A stretch of 64,000 bases of DNA from Lachnospiraceae bacterium (GCA_030527645.1 JAUNAJ010000008.1:1-64000); one strand, 5' to 3'; positions 9,260 through 18,171 are shown, counted from the first letter of the stretch. Program-made: numbers and translations. Notes: a model not told the origin generated them from the sequence alone.

Positions 9260-9784
9260 TCAGACAGTTTTTTCAGATCCTTCTGAAGGCGCGGCTATAC
9301 GCTCATATCTGGTAAATGCAAACTCAATGTCAAAGCATGTCTGCTCGTCGCTTTCCCACACACACTTCCACTCCGGCAGCTCATCCAGATTCGGGAAGAA
9401 GGTATCAGCCTGATAAGCAAAATCGATTTTCGTCACATACACGGTATCACAGTAGGGAAGCAGCTCTTTATAGATCATTCCGCCTCCAATTACATACAGG
9501 TCATTCGTGTCCCAGTCACTGTACAGACTCAGCAGCTCCTCCACACTGTGTACCACTACCACACCTGCGGGACCCTTATAGCTTCGATCTCTGGTGAGAA
9601 CCACATTGGTGCGTTTCGGAAGGGGCTGTCCTCCCGGAAAGCTTTCCAGTGTTTTTCTTCCCATGATCACCACATGACCGGTGGTCTGCTCCCGGAAATA
9701 TTTCATATCAGAGGGGATATGGATCAGAAGGTCTCCCTTGTTTCCGATTCCCCAGTTTTTATCAGCAGAAAGTATTGCTTTCAT
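9260..9784 (-). CDS. folA: dihydrofolate reductase
   Basis: NADPH-dependent reduction of dihydrofolate to tetrahydrofolate in the cytoplasm. The 174-residue protein carries the family landmarks: ILSADKNWGIGNKGDLL at the N-terminus, the folate-binding region with DMKYFREQT, GRKTLESFPGGQPLPKR, and VIGGGMIYKELL. The ATG has AAGGAG upstream. It is a separate gene 137 bp before ispG on the same strand and is transcribed away from mscL. No thymidylate synthase gene is adjacent. Confidence 0.95.
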   Translation of the reverse strand: MKAILSADKNWGIGNKGDLLIHIPSDMKYFREQTTGHVVIMGRKTLESFPGGQPLPKRTNVVLTRDRSYKGPAGVVVVHSVEELLSLYSDWDTNDLYVIGGGMIYKELLPYCDTVYVTKIDFAYQADTFFPNLDELPEWKCVWESDEQTCFDIEFAFTRYERIAAPSEGSEKTV

Positions 9785-9928
9785 TCCAAATCACTCCTTA
9801 ATAATTGCCTGTCCATAGATAGTTGTAGTATACACCAGAAACGAATCTGTGGTATAGATATTTCGTTTTCTATCTTTCTGCAGTTTCTGTCAGCTGTAAA
9901 TCGCAAACGGAACTGTAACTGTTTTCTA

Positions 9929-9957
9929 TTGTATTCAGGCTCCTTCAATGCTATAAT
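9929..9957 (+). promoter_or_regulatory. promoter of mscL
   Basis: TTGTAT (9929-9934) and a perfect TATAAT (9952-9957) are separated by 17 bp, about 35 nt before the mscL start codon. Confidence 0.75.
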
Positions 9958-9992
9958 CTCAAAATGTACTAATCAGTAAGGAGAATCAAATC

Positions 9993-10415
9993 ATGAAGAA
10001 ATTTTTCGCCGAATTCAAAGAATTCATCTCCCGTGGCAATGTCATGGATCTGGCAGTTGGTATGATCATCGGTTCTGCATTTACTGCGATCGTAAACTCT
10101 GTAGTAAACGATCTGGTAATGCCTCTGATTTCAATGATCACCGGCGGACTGGATTTTTCACAGTGGAACATTGCACTTGGATCCGGAGAGGAAGCACCTA
10201 TGCTTGCCCTCGGAAGCTTTGTATCAGCCGTTCTCAATTTCCTGATCATTGCCATTGTGATCTTCTGTGTGATCAAATCACTCAACAAGATGCAGAAAAT
10301 GGTGGGCAAAAAAGAAGAAGAGCCTGCTGCTCCGACCACAAAGACATGCCCGTACTGCAAATCCGAGATTGCAATCGATGCAACCAAATGCCCTCACTGT
10401 ACTTCTGAGGTATAA
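9993..10415 (+). CDS. mscL: large-conductance mechanosensitive channel with C-terminal zinc ribbon
   Basis: Membrane channel that opens under high membrane tension to release solutes in hypo-osmotic shock. The 140-residue protein has the MscL N-terminus (EFKEFISRGNVMDLAVGMIIGSAF), TM1 at about 15-40 and TM2 at about 70-95. After the cytoplasmic helix it ends in a zinc ribbon: CPYC then CPHC near residues 118-135. The ribbon replaces or extends the usual C-terminal helical bundle. AAGGAG lies 9 nt before the ATG. It is monocistronic: its own promoter lies upstream and hairpins follow. Confidence 0.94.
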   Translation: MKKFFAEFKEFISRGNVMDLAVGMIIGSAFTAIVNSVVNDLVMPLISMITGGLDFSQWNIALGSGEEAPMLALGSFVSAVLNFLIIAIVIFCVIKSLNKMQKMVGKKEEEPAAPTTKTCPYCKSEIAIDATKCPHCTSEV

Positions 10416-10442
10416 TACCTTTTGCATCTATCCGGCAGATAT

Positions 10443-10468
10443 AAGCTGATGTAATCAGACATCAGCTT
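10443..10468 (+). terminator. hairpin after mscL
   Basis: AAGCTGATGT and ACATCAGCTT form a perfect 10-bp stem with a 6-nt loop 27 nt after the mscL stop. There is no strong T-run, so it may stabilise the mRNA end or act with the terminator at 10494. Confidence 0.5.
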
Positions 10469-10493
10469 AACAGAACAGAATCTGTAATTGGCA

Positions 10494-10531
10494 AAAAAAC
10501 TGCGAGCCCGTTCAGGACTCGCAGTTTTTTT
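10494..10531. terminator. bidirectional terminator between mscL and lspA
   Basis: CTGCGAG and CTCGCAG pair around an 11-nt loop, with A-run before and T-run after on the plus strand, so the hairpin can terminate both the mscL and the oppositely oriented lspA transcripts. Confidence 0.85.
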
Positions 10532-10582
10532 ATTAAACTAATACAAGGAAACTCTCTGGCGGCTTTTCCGATCTATGTCCCT

Positions 10583-11038
10583 TCAGGATTTTCTCATGCG
10601 TCCGATAAAAGCGAGAATCATCCCCCCGGCGATACAGAGATCCGAAAGGTTAAATACCAGATTTCTTAACTTCTTCTGTTTTACATTGAAGCTGAAATAA
10701 TCTGTTACTGTTTTCTGATGGAAACGGTCAAACCAGTTGCAGAGAGCCCCGCCGAGAAAAACTGCCAGGCCTGTTTTCTCCAGGTTTCTGTCCTGCCGGA
10801 ATAAATGAGTAATAAAATAGCCCAGCATACCGATCAGCATGACCGAGGTTCCCTTTCGTACCTCTTCTTTGTGTTCCGAAAGCTTCCCCAAGGCAATCCC
10901 GTCGTTATGGATCTTCCGCAGGATGATCCTTCCGCCTAAGATCGGCTTCCGGACTCCCTCCTGCAGATTGGCTTCTGCATACTTCTTGATCATAAGATCT
11001 CCAAGAAATACAGCCAGAAGAATATTCAGATATACCAT
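10583..11038 (-). CDS. lspA: signal peptidase II-like (prolipoprotein) peptidase
   Basis: Probable membrane aspartic peptidase that removes signal peptides from lipoproteins; lipoproteins are present in this window (15441, 18311). It has 151 residues and about four membrane segments. The two catalytic-aspartate motifs are recognisable: GGALCNWFDRF near residues 95-105 and FNLSDL near 129-134. The early DLMIKKYAE also fits the family. It is divergent from typical LspA (Cys replaces the Gly in GGxxGN), so it could be a second, specialised copy. Its ribosome binding site GAGGAG lies in the last codons of the upstream gene. Confidence 0.8.
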   Translation of the reverse strand: MVYLNILLAVFLGDLMIKKYAEANLQEGVRKPILGGRIILRKIHNDGIALGKLSEHKEEVRKGTSVMLIGMLGYFITHLFRQDRNLEKTGLAVFLGGALCNWFDRFHQKTVTDYFSFNVKQKKLRNLVFNLSDLCIAGGMILAFIGRMRKS

Positions 11039-11044
11039 ATTCGG

Positions 11045-11656
11045 TTACTCCTCTGTTTTCTCTTCTTCCTCAGTTTCTGATGTTCCAGCTTCAGTGATGT
11101 CCTCTGCGTCCTCTTCCTTCTCAGAGTTCAACTCTTCATCAGCTGAGCCCGCAGACACATCGTCTTCTGCTTTGTCCATTTTCTCTTCAGCAGCCTGCTC
11201 TTCCTCCTCATCTTCGTCGTCCCAGTCGAAGTCAAATTCTTCCGGCTCTACATGCTCGAACTCTGCGTCCTCTACATGATCGCCCTCCGGCTTCGGATTG
11301 CCGCAGTGACCGCAGTAATCTGCCTCATCCGGAATCGGGCTGCCGCAGGTGTCGCAGACAGTTACCCCCTTCAGATCTGCAATCTCACTGGTGCAGGCAT
11401 CGATCTCCTTCTGAAGCTTTTTAATCTTTTCACAGATCTTTGCGATGTCCTCAGAAACTGGACTTCCGGAGGAGTATTCTCTGAAGATCTGTTTGCCGAT
11501 GTTCCTGTATGCAGTGTTCATCTGATTCTCAAGAGTATTCCTCTTGCTTTTGATCTTCTGCACATTGATAAATTCATCGGTTTTCTTTACAACCTTATCT
11601 GCAGTTCTTGAAAATGTTTTTCCAAGGTTTTCGAAAAATTCTGATGTGTTTGCCAT
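11045..11656 (-). CDS. zinc-ribbon protein with coiled-coil N-terminus and acidic tail
   Basis: Function not recognised. The 203-residue protein has a helical, Lys-rich N-terminal half (residues 1-95, coiled-coil-like), a zinc ribbon CDTCGSPIPDEADYCGHCG near 100-119, and an extremely acidic tail of Glu/Asp to the end. No signal peptide or membrane segment is seen, so it is probably cytoplasmic. GGAGG precedes the ATG. It lies between clpX (101 bp upstream) and lspA (6 bp downstream). A regulatory or nucleic-acid-associated role is possible but unsupported. Confidence 0.75.
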   Translation of the reverse strand: MANTSEFFENLGKTFSRTADKVVKKTDEFINVQKIKSKRNTLENQMNTAYRNIGKQIFREYSSGSPVSEDIAKICEKIKKLQKEIDACTSEIADLKGVTVCDTCGSPIPDEADYCGHCGNPKPEGDHVEDAEFEHVEPEEFDFDWDDEDEEEEQAAEEKMDKAEDDVSAGSADEELNSEKEEDAEDITEAGTSETEEEEKTEE

Positions 11657-11757
11657 ACTGTTATTCCTCCTTATCTATGCAGGTCTGCCGCAGGGCAGCC
11701 CATGTATTTTCTGATTCAGCTGAAGGCGAATTGAGACAGCCAATCCTCTGCCAACCT

Positions 11758-13182
11758 TTACATCGTATGATCAGGAAGGGCCGCCTGTCCCCGGAGCAGG
11801 ATCCTGGGACCTCCGGTACCGTTTACATAGTCCCCTGTGATCACCACTTCTCCGATGTTGTCATCCTTTGGGATCTCATACATGATATCCAGCATAAACT
11901 CTTCGATAATTGCACGAAGGGCTCTTGCCCCTGTGTCTTTTTCCAGTGCCTTTCCGGCAATCGCCCGAAGGGCATCCTCCTCAAAGGTCAGCTTTACTTC
12001 ATCCAGCTCCAGCAGCCGCTGGTACTGCTTCAGGATCGCATTTCTCGGCTCCTGCAGGATCTGCACCAGCATATCCTCAGTGAGACTCTCCAGAGAGAAT
12101 ACGATGGGGAGCCTGCCCAGGAACTCCGGGATCATTCCGAAGGTTCGCAGATCCTGTGCATTGACATTCAGAAGAAGGTTCTTTTCTCCGTCGAATTTAT
12201 CCTTGAGATCTGCTGCGAAACCGATAGAGGCATGTTTGCTCATTCGTTCTTTTATGATGTCTTCCAGATCAGGGAAGGCTCCTCCGCAGATAAACAGAAT
12301 GTTTCTTGTATCCACTGTTGTCAGGGGAACCATGGCATTCTTACTGTTTGCTCCCACCGGAACTTCGATTTTGCTGCCCTCAAGCAGCTTCAGCATTCCC
12401 TGCTGTACTGCTTCTCCGCTGACATCTCTCTGATTTGTGTTTTTCTTTTTAGCGATCTTATCGATCTCATCGATGAAGATGATTCCATGCTCAGCCCGCT
12501 CCACATCGTTATCGGCATTTGCCAGAAGCTTTGAAACAACACTCTCAATATCATCACCGATGTAGCCGGCTTCCGTAAGAGAGGTGGCATCGGTAATCGC
12601 CAGCGGGACATCCAGCAGCTTTGCCAGGGTCTGCACCAGATAAGTCTTGCCTGATCCGGTGGGCCCGATCATCAGCATGTTGGATTTTTCGATTTCCACA
12701 TCCTCTGAGGGCTCAGACAATACCCTCTTATAGTGGTTGTACACCTCTACGGCAATGATCTTCTTGGCCTTCTCCTGGCCGATCACATATTCATCCAGCC
12801 GTGCCTTGATCTTATGAGGCGGTGGAACATCCTTCATGGTGAACTGCTTCTTCTCTTCCGATTTCTCTTCTTTTTTCTTTTTAATCTTCTGCCGCGGCGG
12901 AATCTGCCTGTTCTGGATCGCAGAAAGGTCCAGTCCTCCCAGGTTTGGTGGAAGATTCTTCATCAGCTCTGTATAATCAATGGGACTGTTCTGCATAGAG
13001 TCAAAGCTCTTCTGCAGGCAGTCAGGACACACATACATCCCCTGCATCAGCTGCACCATCTTCCCCGCCTTGCTTTCGGTTCTGCGGCACATCATGCAGA
13101 CCTTTTCATATTCATCGGTCTCATGTTCTTCTATATTGTCCGATCCGGATGTATGTTCCAGATCATCTCTAAAATCCGTCAT
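11758..13182 (-). CDS. clpX: ATP-dependent Clp protease ATP-binding subunit ClpX
   Basis: AAA+ unfoldase that delivers substrates to ClpP. The 474-residue protein starts with a ~28-residue acidic extension, then a zinc-binding domain (CMMC...CPDC), a Lys/Glu linker, Walker A GPTGSGKT, Walker B IIFIDEID, the GYIGDD pore-loop region, an IGF-type ClpP-docking loop (HASIGFAAD) and the sensor-2 GARALRAIIEE. It stands alone, with no clpP or tig beside it. It may therefore be the second, stand-alone ClpX that some Clostridia carry. The start ATG has GAGG upstream. Confidence 0.94.
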   Translation of the reverse strand: MTDFRDDLEHTSGSDNIEEHETDEYEKVCMMCRRTESKAGKMVQLMQGMYVCPDCLQKSFDSMQNSPIDYTELMKNLPPNLGGLDLSAIQNRQIPPRQKIKKKKEEKSEEKKQFTMKDVPPPHKIKARLDEYVIGQEKAKKIIAVEVYNHYKRVLSEPSEDVEIEKSNMLMIGPTGSGKTYLVQTLAKLLDVPLAITDATSLTEAGYIGDDIESVVSKLLANADNDVERAEHGIIFIDEIDKIAKKKNTNQRDVSGEAVQQGMLKLLEGSKIEVPVGANSKNAMVPLTTVDTRNILFICGGAFPDLEDIIKERMSKHASIGFAADLKDKFDGEKNLLLNVNAQDLRTFGMIPEFLGRLPIVFSLESLTEDMLVQILQEPRNAILKQYQRLLELDEVKLTFEEDALRAIAGKALEKDTGARALRAIIEEFMLDIMYEIPKDDNIGEVVITGDYVNGTGGPRILLRGQAALPDHTM

Positions 13183-13548
13183 TGATTTTCCTCACTTTTC
13201 ATTCTATTTTCACTCGAATGTGATTATTCATAAGATCCAAAACATAATTCATCGAGCTTGCCGCATGACATTCATTCCTATTTCTATTACATCCTTTTGG
13301 ATCTTCACAATTCAAAATAAATTATATGTCAAAAACCGTTTTCTGACAACCTCGTGAAAACTACCCTGTTTTTAAAAAAATATAAAAAATATAAAAAAAC
13401 AGTAAGGACAGTACCTCTCATATCAATATTTTCTTTATCCTGCAGCATGGCATTAGAAAAAACTCCATGGACAGCTGCATCTCTGTCCATAGAGTTTCTT
13501 TGTTTTGTTCTATGCTTTTATCCTATTTTTCTGCCCGGAAGTCCTGCA
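13183..13548. other. intergenic gap between htrA 3' end and clpX 5' end
   Basis: A 366-bp A/T-rich gap. It holds the htrA terminator at its right side. The left ~150 bp should contain the clpX promoter, but I could not pick a clear -35/-10 pair. No convincing gene is present: short open frames lack ribosome binding sites. Confidence 0.6.
13457..13500 (-). terminator. terminator of the HtrA gene
   Basis: On the minus strand AAACTCTATGGACAG and CTGTCCATGGAGTTT pair with one mismatch around an 8-nt loop and run into a T-tract. It is 50 nt after the HtrA stop codon. Confidence 0.85.
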
Positions 13549-15225
13549 TCACGGGAAGGTCCATCCTCTTCCCTGGGAATTTTCCTCACTCTGCTGGCTT
13601 TCATCATTCTGCGATTCCTGTGAGCTGTTTCCTGACTGATAATTCTCAGGCATGTCAGAAGCGGCTCCCAGTGTCAGACTGATGGTCAATTCATTATATT
13701 CTCCATCATTAGAGCGGTATACAGTCACATCTACTGTCTCGCCGGCTGCATAATACTGCAGGATCTCCACCAGTTTGGAATAAGTAGAAACTTCTCTTCC
13801 GTCAAAGCTGGTAAGGATATCACCTTTTTTCAGACCGGCTGCTTCAGCAGGACTGTTTTCCATGATGCTTGTCAGGCATACGCCCTCCGGCATATTGTAC
13901 ATCTGCGCAGTCTCTTCACTTACATCTGCACAGGTGATGCCGATGTAGGAAGCATTCTCCTCGGATACTGATGCTCTTGTAGTAAGCGTCATCAGATCCT
14001 CTAAGATCGGCTCTGCCTTTGCAATCGGAATTGCGAAACCGATATTATCAACGGATGCACTGGAGGAGCTTCCTGAACTCTTCGCCTCATTGATACCAAC
14101 CAGCTGTCCCTGCATATTCAGCAGTGCACCGCCGCTGTTTCCTGAGTTAATAGAGGCATCGGTCTGGATCAGACCGCTTGATGTAAAAGTATAGGAACCG
14201 TCAGACAGTGTCAGCTCACGGTCGAATGCACTGATATAGCCGCTGGTTACAGACTGTCCGTAACCAAGCGCATTACCGATTGCTACGACCTGCTCACCGA
14301 GAACAAGATCATCGGAATTGCCCATCTCACAGATCCGGATCTGATTCATGGTCTCCTCGGGAATATCCTCCAGCTTCACAGCTACAACTGCAAGATCGGT
14401 ATCTTCATCCGTACCCTTTACGGCACCTTCTACAGCTGTTTCATCGATAAAACCAACAGAAAGGCTCTTTGCCCCGGAAATAACATGGTTATTCGTTGCG
14501 ATCAGAAGCTCTGTGTCATTCTGACCTACGATCACGCCTGTTCCTGCTCCTGACACCTCATACTGCTGTGTCTGTCCGAAGAAGCTCTGCATCTCCTCCA
14601 CGGAAATGGTGGAAATCGTTACAAGGGACGGCATTGCCTGAGCTGCTACGTCCGCAACCGTTCCTGCTGATGCAGTGGAAACAGATGTAGTCTGTGTCTC
14701 TGCTGCAGCACTTTCGGTTGTCTCGATCGTCGTCTGTCCTGTTGTAGGAATCTCAGCCTGTTCCTCTGAGGTATCCGTAACAATTTTATTGCCTACTGCA
14801 GATACCCCGGTAAATACGGTGCCTGCCACCAGTCCGAATACCACTGCCATGGCAACCGTTGCGCCCCATTTCTTACCGGATGAATGTTTTTTCCCGGACG
14901 GGGATCCGTTCCGTCTGTTTCCGGATCTTTTTCTGTTTTTCTGCTCAGGCTCGTTGGGAATGCTTCCCGTATCTGCATTCCTCCAGCTATAGGAAGTGCT
15001 TTGTCCTGCATAAGAAGTGTTTCCCTGTGTTGCAGAAGCATTCTCCTGTGTTTCTGCTCTCCAAATCTTGGACTCATCAGTATCCATATTATTCTGAGAA
15101 GACTGCTGCTCAGTTCCATCAGTATTCTGATCACTTCTCAGCTTTGGTGAAACCCAGCTGTAGGTAATCGGTTCTGAACCTTCAGATTCTCGTTTTTCTC
15201 TATCATCGTCGTACATATCGCTCAT
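13549..15225 (-). CDS. HtrA/DegP-type membrane-anchored serine protease with PDZ domain
   Basis: Quality-control trypsin-like protease of the cell surface. The 558-residue layout: a ~118-residue cytoplasmic, low-complexity, charged N-terminus; one membrane segment at 121-143; a Thr/Ser-rich spacer; and the protease domain with His247 (ATNNHVI), Asp277 (DEDTDLAVV) and Ser364 (SGNSGGALLN). A single PDZ domain follows at about 425-520, then a polar tail ending in repeated Ser/Gln/Glu. The start has AGAGGG upstream. It is divergent from the LRR lipoprotein gene and monocistronic, with its own terminator. Confidence 0.93.
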   Translation of the reverse strand: MSDMYDDDREKRESEGSEPITYSWVSPKLRSDQNTDGTEQQSSQNNMDTDESKIWRAETQENASATQGNTSYAGQSTSYSWRNADTGSIPNEPEQKNRKRSGNRRNGSPSGKKHSSGKKWGATVAMAVVFGLVAGTVFTGVSAVGNKIVTDTSEEQAEIPTTGQTTIETTESAAAETQTTSVSTASAGTVADVAAQAMPSLVTISTISVEEMQSFFGQTQQYEVSGAGTGVIVGQNDTELLIATNNHVISGAKSLSVGFIDETAVEGAVKGTDEDTDLAVVAVKLEDIPEETMNQIRICEMGNSDDLVLGEQVVAIGNALGYGQSVTSGYISAFDRELTLSDGSYTFTSSGLIQTDASINSGNSGGALLNMQGQLVGINEAKSSGSSSSASVDNIGFAIPIAKAEPILEDLMTLTTRASVSEENASYIGITCADVSEETAQMYNMPEGVCLTSIMENSPAEAAGLKKGDILTSFDGREVSTYSKLVEILQYYAAGETVDVTVYRSNDGEYNELTISLTLGAASDMPENYQSGNSSQESQNDESQQSEENSQGRGWTFP

Positions 15226-15371
15226 AGTCCCTCTTTTCTTATCCCCTGCGGGATATGGTACTTTTATTTCTTACAGGAACTAGAGTAGCAAGTAATTGTG
15301 TTTAATATGTGATGGAAAAAAATATTTCACAAAAAATGTCCACGGTATTTAAACCAGCCCTGCGTTTTGTA

Positions 15372-15401
15372 TTGAACCTGCTTCTGTTCCGATGCTAGAA
15401 T
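15372..15401 (+). promoter_or_regulatory. probable promoter of the LRR lipoprotein gene
   Basis: TTGAAC (15372-15377) and TAGAAT (15396-15401), 18-bp spacing, about 40 nt before the start codon. Confidence 0.55.
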
Positions 15402-15440
15402 GAAAGTATAGACAATCCTTTTATACAGGGAGGTGGTTCC

Positions 15441-17327
15441 ATGCAATACAGAACGATTCTTTTCACTCTGGCAGCGGCAGCAGTCCTGATGGCATCCGGT
15501 TGTACCGGAGGCGGCACTTCCGACTCTGCTCTGGAAACATCCGGCTCCTGCGGCGATCATCTAAGCTGGAGCTATGAGAAGACCTCAAAGACTCTGACCA
15601 TCACCGGGACCGGTGCCATGGATGTGCCGAAATATTACTGGACCCGTTATCCTATAAAAAAGCTGGAGCTGCCGGAGGGACTGACCTCCATAAGCGAGGA
15701 TGCATTTTACGGAAACGGCGAGCTGACAGCGGAGCTTTTGTTTCCTTCTACCCTTACAACGATTGAAGATTTTGCCTTCTATGGCTGTTCCGTGTCCGGA
15801 ACGATCGTTTTTCCGGACAGTGTAGAGACCATCGGCGATTATGCCTTCCGGGATGTAAGTACAGCAGAGGGGCTGGTGCTTTCAGAGAATCTGAAATATA
15901 TCGGCACCGAGGCCTTTAATCATGCGGAGGGGCTCAAGGGAGAGCTGATTCTTCCGGATGGTCTTGAAACCATTAAGAACAGCGCCTTCAGTCACTGCGA
16001 CAATCTTACCGGCAGCCTTCGGATCCCGGATACCGTTACGGAGATGGGGGACTATGCATTTGCCTACTGCACACGGTTGGATGGAAATCTGACCTTATCA
16101 GCAGGTCTTACAACCATCGAAGACAATTGTTTCAGCGGCTGCGAAAGCTTTACCGGTGATCTAAGCATACCGGAAGGCATCATCACAATTGAAGAGATGG
16201 CTTTTCGCTCCACCGGCTTTGACGGCACTCTGACCTTACCCTCCAGTCTTCAGACGCTGGAGCGCTATGCCTTCTCCGGATGCAAAAACCTGACAGGTGA
16301 TCTGGTGATTCCCGACGGCATTACAAGTCTGGAAGATCACTGCTTTTCCGGTAACAGTTCTCTTGAGACAATCGTCCTGCCGGAAGGACTTCTCTATATC
16401 GGTCGGGAAGCCTTCCTGAACTGCAGTGGACTGAATCAGGTTCCTCTGCTTCCGGAGAGCTTAACAGTGATTGGAAATGGTGCCTTCTCGGGATGCCGTT
16501 CGATGGCAGGCACTCTGCTGCTGCCCTCTTCCCTGATTTCTATCGGTGCAGAAGCATTTTACAGGTGTGAAAATTTATCTGGACAGCTGCTCCTGCCGGA
16601 TGGCCTGCAGCATATCAGAAAGTATGCCTTTGAAGACTGTACAGGGCTTTCCGGAGCATTGGCAATCCCGGACAGTGTCACCTATATAGGAACAGGTGCC
16701 TTCGAAGACAACTCTGCTCTGACGGCAGTGTTCTTTGGCAAGGGAATAGAAAGTCTTGGAGATCATTCTTTCCTTGGCTGCACCGGACTCCGCGAAGTAA
16801 CATTTTCCGGAAGTGTTCCCGATTATTATGAAAACAGCACCTTTCCGGAAGGACTGAATGTTCCCGAAAGTACTCTAATGACCGAATGGAAGTCAGATAC
16901 TAATAATAATACGGAGGAAGAAGAATCAACGCCGAGCGATAGAGCAGACTACGAACCAATGATCATAGAATGGCGCTGGACGGATGCCATCAATGATGTG
17001 TCCTTTACCGGTGCCGGAATTCATGCCGATCTTGACCTGCATATTGTAGACGGCCAGGCTGTGCTGTCCGTGAACGGGAGGGAATTTTCTCAGGCAGCCT
17101 TCACAGCTGATCCTGAAGCTGACAAAGACGCCCGGATCATCACTATGGAAGAACCGCTTTCTTATAAGAATGGAACAATACGGGAGCTCACATACAGCAC
17201 TGGTTGGGACGGTACACACTTTTTGTCCGGCATTGTTTCCTTGGGTGACGGCAGCGAAGAGCAGATCATCCTCTATGGCGGCTATGATGCTTCAGAAGAA
17301 GACCTTTATCTGACCTTTGATCTGTAA
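15441..17327 (+). CDS. BspA-type leucine-rich-repeat lipoprotein
   Basis: Surface lipoprotein. The signal peptide ends in a lipobox LMASGC with Cys21. From about residue 40 to 470 there are repeated units of the BspA/LRR_5 type (LPEGLTSISEDAFYGN, IPDSVTYIGTGAFEDN and similar), roughly 18 of about 23 residues. The C-terminal ~150 residues, after a Glu/Ser/Thr linker, form an unassigned beta-rich domain. BspA-type repeats are known from surface proteins that bind host or bacterial partners; the ligand here is unknown. GGAGGTGG precedes the ATG. It is single, on the strand opposite its neighbours, and ends at a strong terminator. Confidence 0.9.
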   Translation: MQYRTILFTLAAAAVLMASGCTGGGTSDSALETSGSCGDHLSWSYEKTSKTLTITGTGAMDVPKYYWTRYPIKKLELPEGLTSISEDAFYGNGELTAELLFPSTLTTIEDFAFYGCSVSGTIVFPDSVETIGDYAFRDVSTAEGLVLSENLKYIGTEAFNHAEGLKGELILPDGLETIKNSAFSHCDNLTGSLRIPDTVTEMGDYAFAYCTRLDGNLTLSAGLTTIEDNCFSGCESFTGDLSIPEGIITIEEMAFRSTGFDGTLTLPSSLQTLERYAFSGCKNLTGDLVIPDGITSLEDHCFSGNSSLETIVLPEGLLYIGREAFLNCSGLNQVPLLPESLTVIGNGAFSGCRSMAGTLLLPSSLISIGAEAFYRCENLSGQLLLPDGLQHIRKYAFEDCTGLSGALAIPDSVTYIGTGAFEDNSALTAVFFGKGIESLGDHSFLGCTGLREVTFSGSVPDYYENSTFPEGLNVPESTLMTEWKSDTNNNTEEEESTPSDRADYEPMIIEWRWTDAINDVSFTGAGIHADLDLHIVDGQAVLSVNGREFSQAAFTADPEADKDARIITMEEPLSYKNGTIRELTYSTGWDGTHFLSGIVSLGDGSEEQIILYGGYDASEEDLYLTFDL

Positions 17328-17387
17328 ATGGCAGAGGCATCTTCGCTGCAATCAATCTGTTCACTGCTATATTAGGAAGGCTTCATG

Positions 17388-17435
17388 CACAACGCAAAAG
17401 AACCAGGCAGTTCAGCCTGGTTCTTTTGTGTTGTG
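17388..17435. terminator. strong bidirectional terminator
   Basis: AAAAGAACCAGG and CCTGGTTCTTTT form a perfect 12-bp stem around an 8-nt loop. CACAAC and GTTGTG extend it after a 2-nt internal loop. It separates the LRR lipoprotein gene from the small minus-strand ORF at 17459 and can serve both. Confidence 0.9.
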
Positions 17436-17458
17436 CTCCTTTCCGATATTTGTTATTC

Positions 17459-17530
17459 TCACGCGCTCTGTCTGTTTGCAAAATATGTGAGTCCGCCTAC
17501 GAATACTGTGAATGCTGCTACAAGTGCCAT
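17459..17530 (-). CDS. small single-span membrane protein (23 aa)
   Basis: Not recognised. The predicted peptide starts MALVAAFTVFVGGLTYF and ends ANRQSA: one hydrophobic segment followed by a short basic/polar tail. It has a good ribosome binding site (AAAAGGAG, 9 nt before the ATG) and a terminator 24 nt after its stop, as expected for a real short transcript. It lies 116 nt after the 2H phosphoesterase gene on the same strand. It could be a regulatory membrane peptide or a toxin-like peptide, or a chance ORF. Conservation would decide. Confidence 0.55.
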   Translation of the reverse strand: MALVAAFTVFVGGLTYFANRQSA

Positions 17531-17646
17531 GTTTTTGTTCTCCTTTTCTTTTGTTTTGTGCTGTGTTGTTTTTGATGATGTAACTATAACAAGACAGTCT
17601 GAACGGAAGATTGGAAGGACCTTAACTATTCCTTAAGTTCATGCAC

Positions 17647-18171
17647 TTAAACAAGACGAATCGTCTCAACATCTCTATGTGGATTTACCTCCGCAAGACC
17701 TATACTTGTAACCTTTCCTTCCAATGCAGTGAACTGACGCTGCATGATTTCTACAGCTGCCTGCATCTGCTTCTGTGTCAGCTGCTTTCCCAGAGTGATG
17801 TGCGGCAGCCACTGCATCGGTCGGTAATATCTGTTCAACGATACTTCCGGAACATTTGCATATACCTCTGCAATACAGGCTGAAAGATTCTGCAGATATT
17901 CGTTTAATACAGGGGCAGCATACAGCACATAGGGAAGCAGCATTCCCACAGAAACGATCGTGATGCTGCCTTCCGTTATCTTCTCTGACACCTGCCGAAA
18001 CCCGGGGAGCAGCACTTCTGAGTTTTTTGCCTCTATGGCTGCAATGGTCAGATGCGGTGGCACCTGATGGGTGATCATATAATCATTGCCCGTTTTCTTT
18101 GCAATCGCATCCATATATCTCTGTAAAACTTTCCTGGTTTTGTCATCAAAATATGCTGAAATCAAATACAT
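17647..18171 (-). CDS. 2H phosphoesterase (LigT/2'-5' RNA ligase-like)
   Basis: The 174-residue protein carries the two H-x-T motifs of the 2H superfamily, PPHLTIAA near 40-47 and LPHITLGK near 129-136, which cleave or form 2',5' or cyclic phosphodiesters. The natural substrate is unknown. The start MYLISAYF is preferred because GGAGG lies 8 nt upstream; a 5-codon-longer start has its ATG overlapping that site. A TATAAT lies about 20-30 nt upstream. It is a single gene between terminators. Confidence 0.82.
   Translation of the reverse strand: MYLISAYFDDKTRKVLQRYMDAIAKKTGNDYMITHQVPPHLTIAAIEAKNSEVLLPGFRQVSEKITEGSITIVSVGMLLPYVLYAAPVLNEYLQNLSACIAEVYANVPEVSLNRYYRPMQWLPHITLGKQLTQKQMQAAVEIMQRQFTALEGKVTSIGLAEVNPHRDVETIRLV

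Noticed and set aside
17385-17636. 83-codon plus-strand ORF
   Set aside because: It starts inside the bidirectional terminator at 17388-17435 and covers the small minus-strand ORF; no ribosome site.
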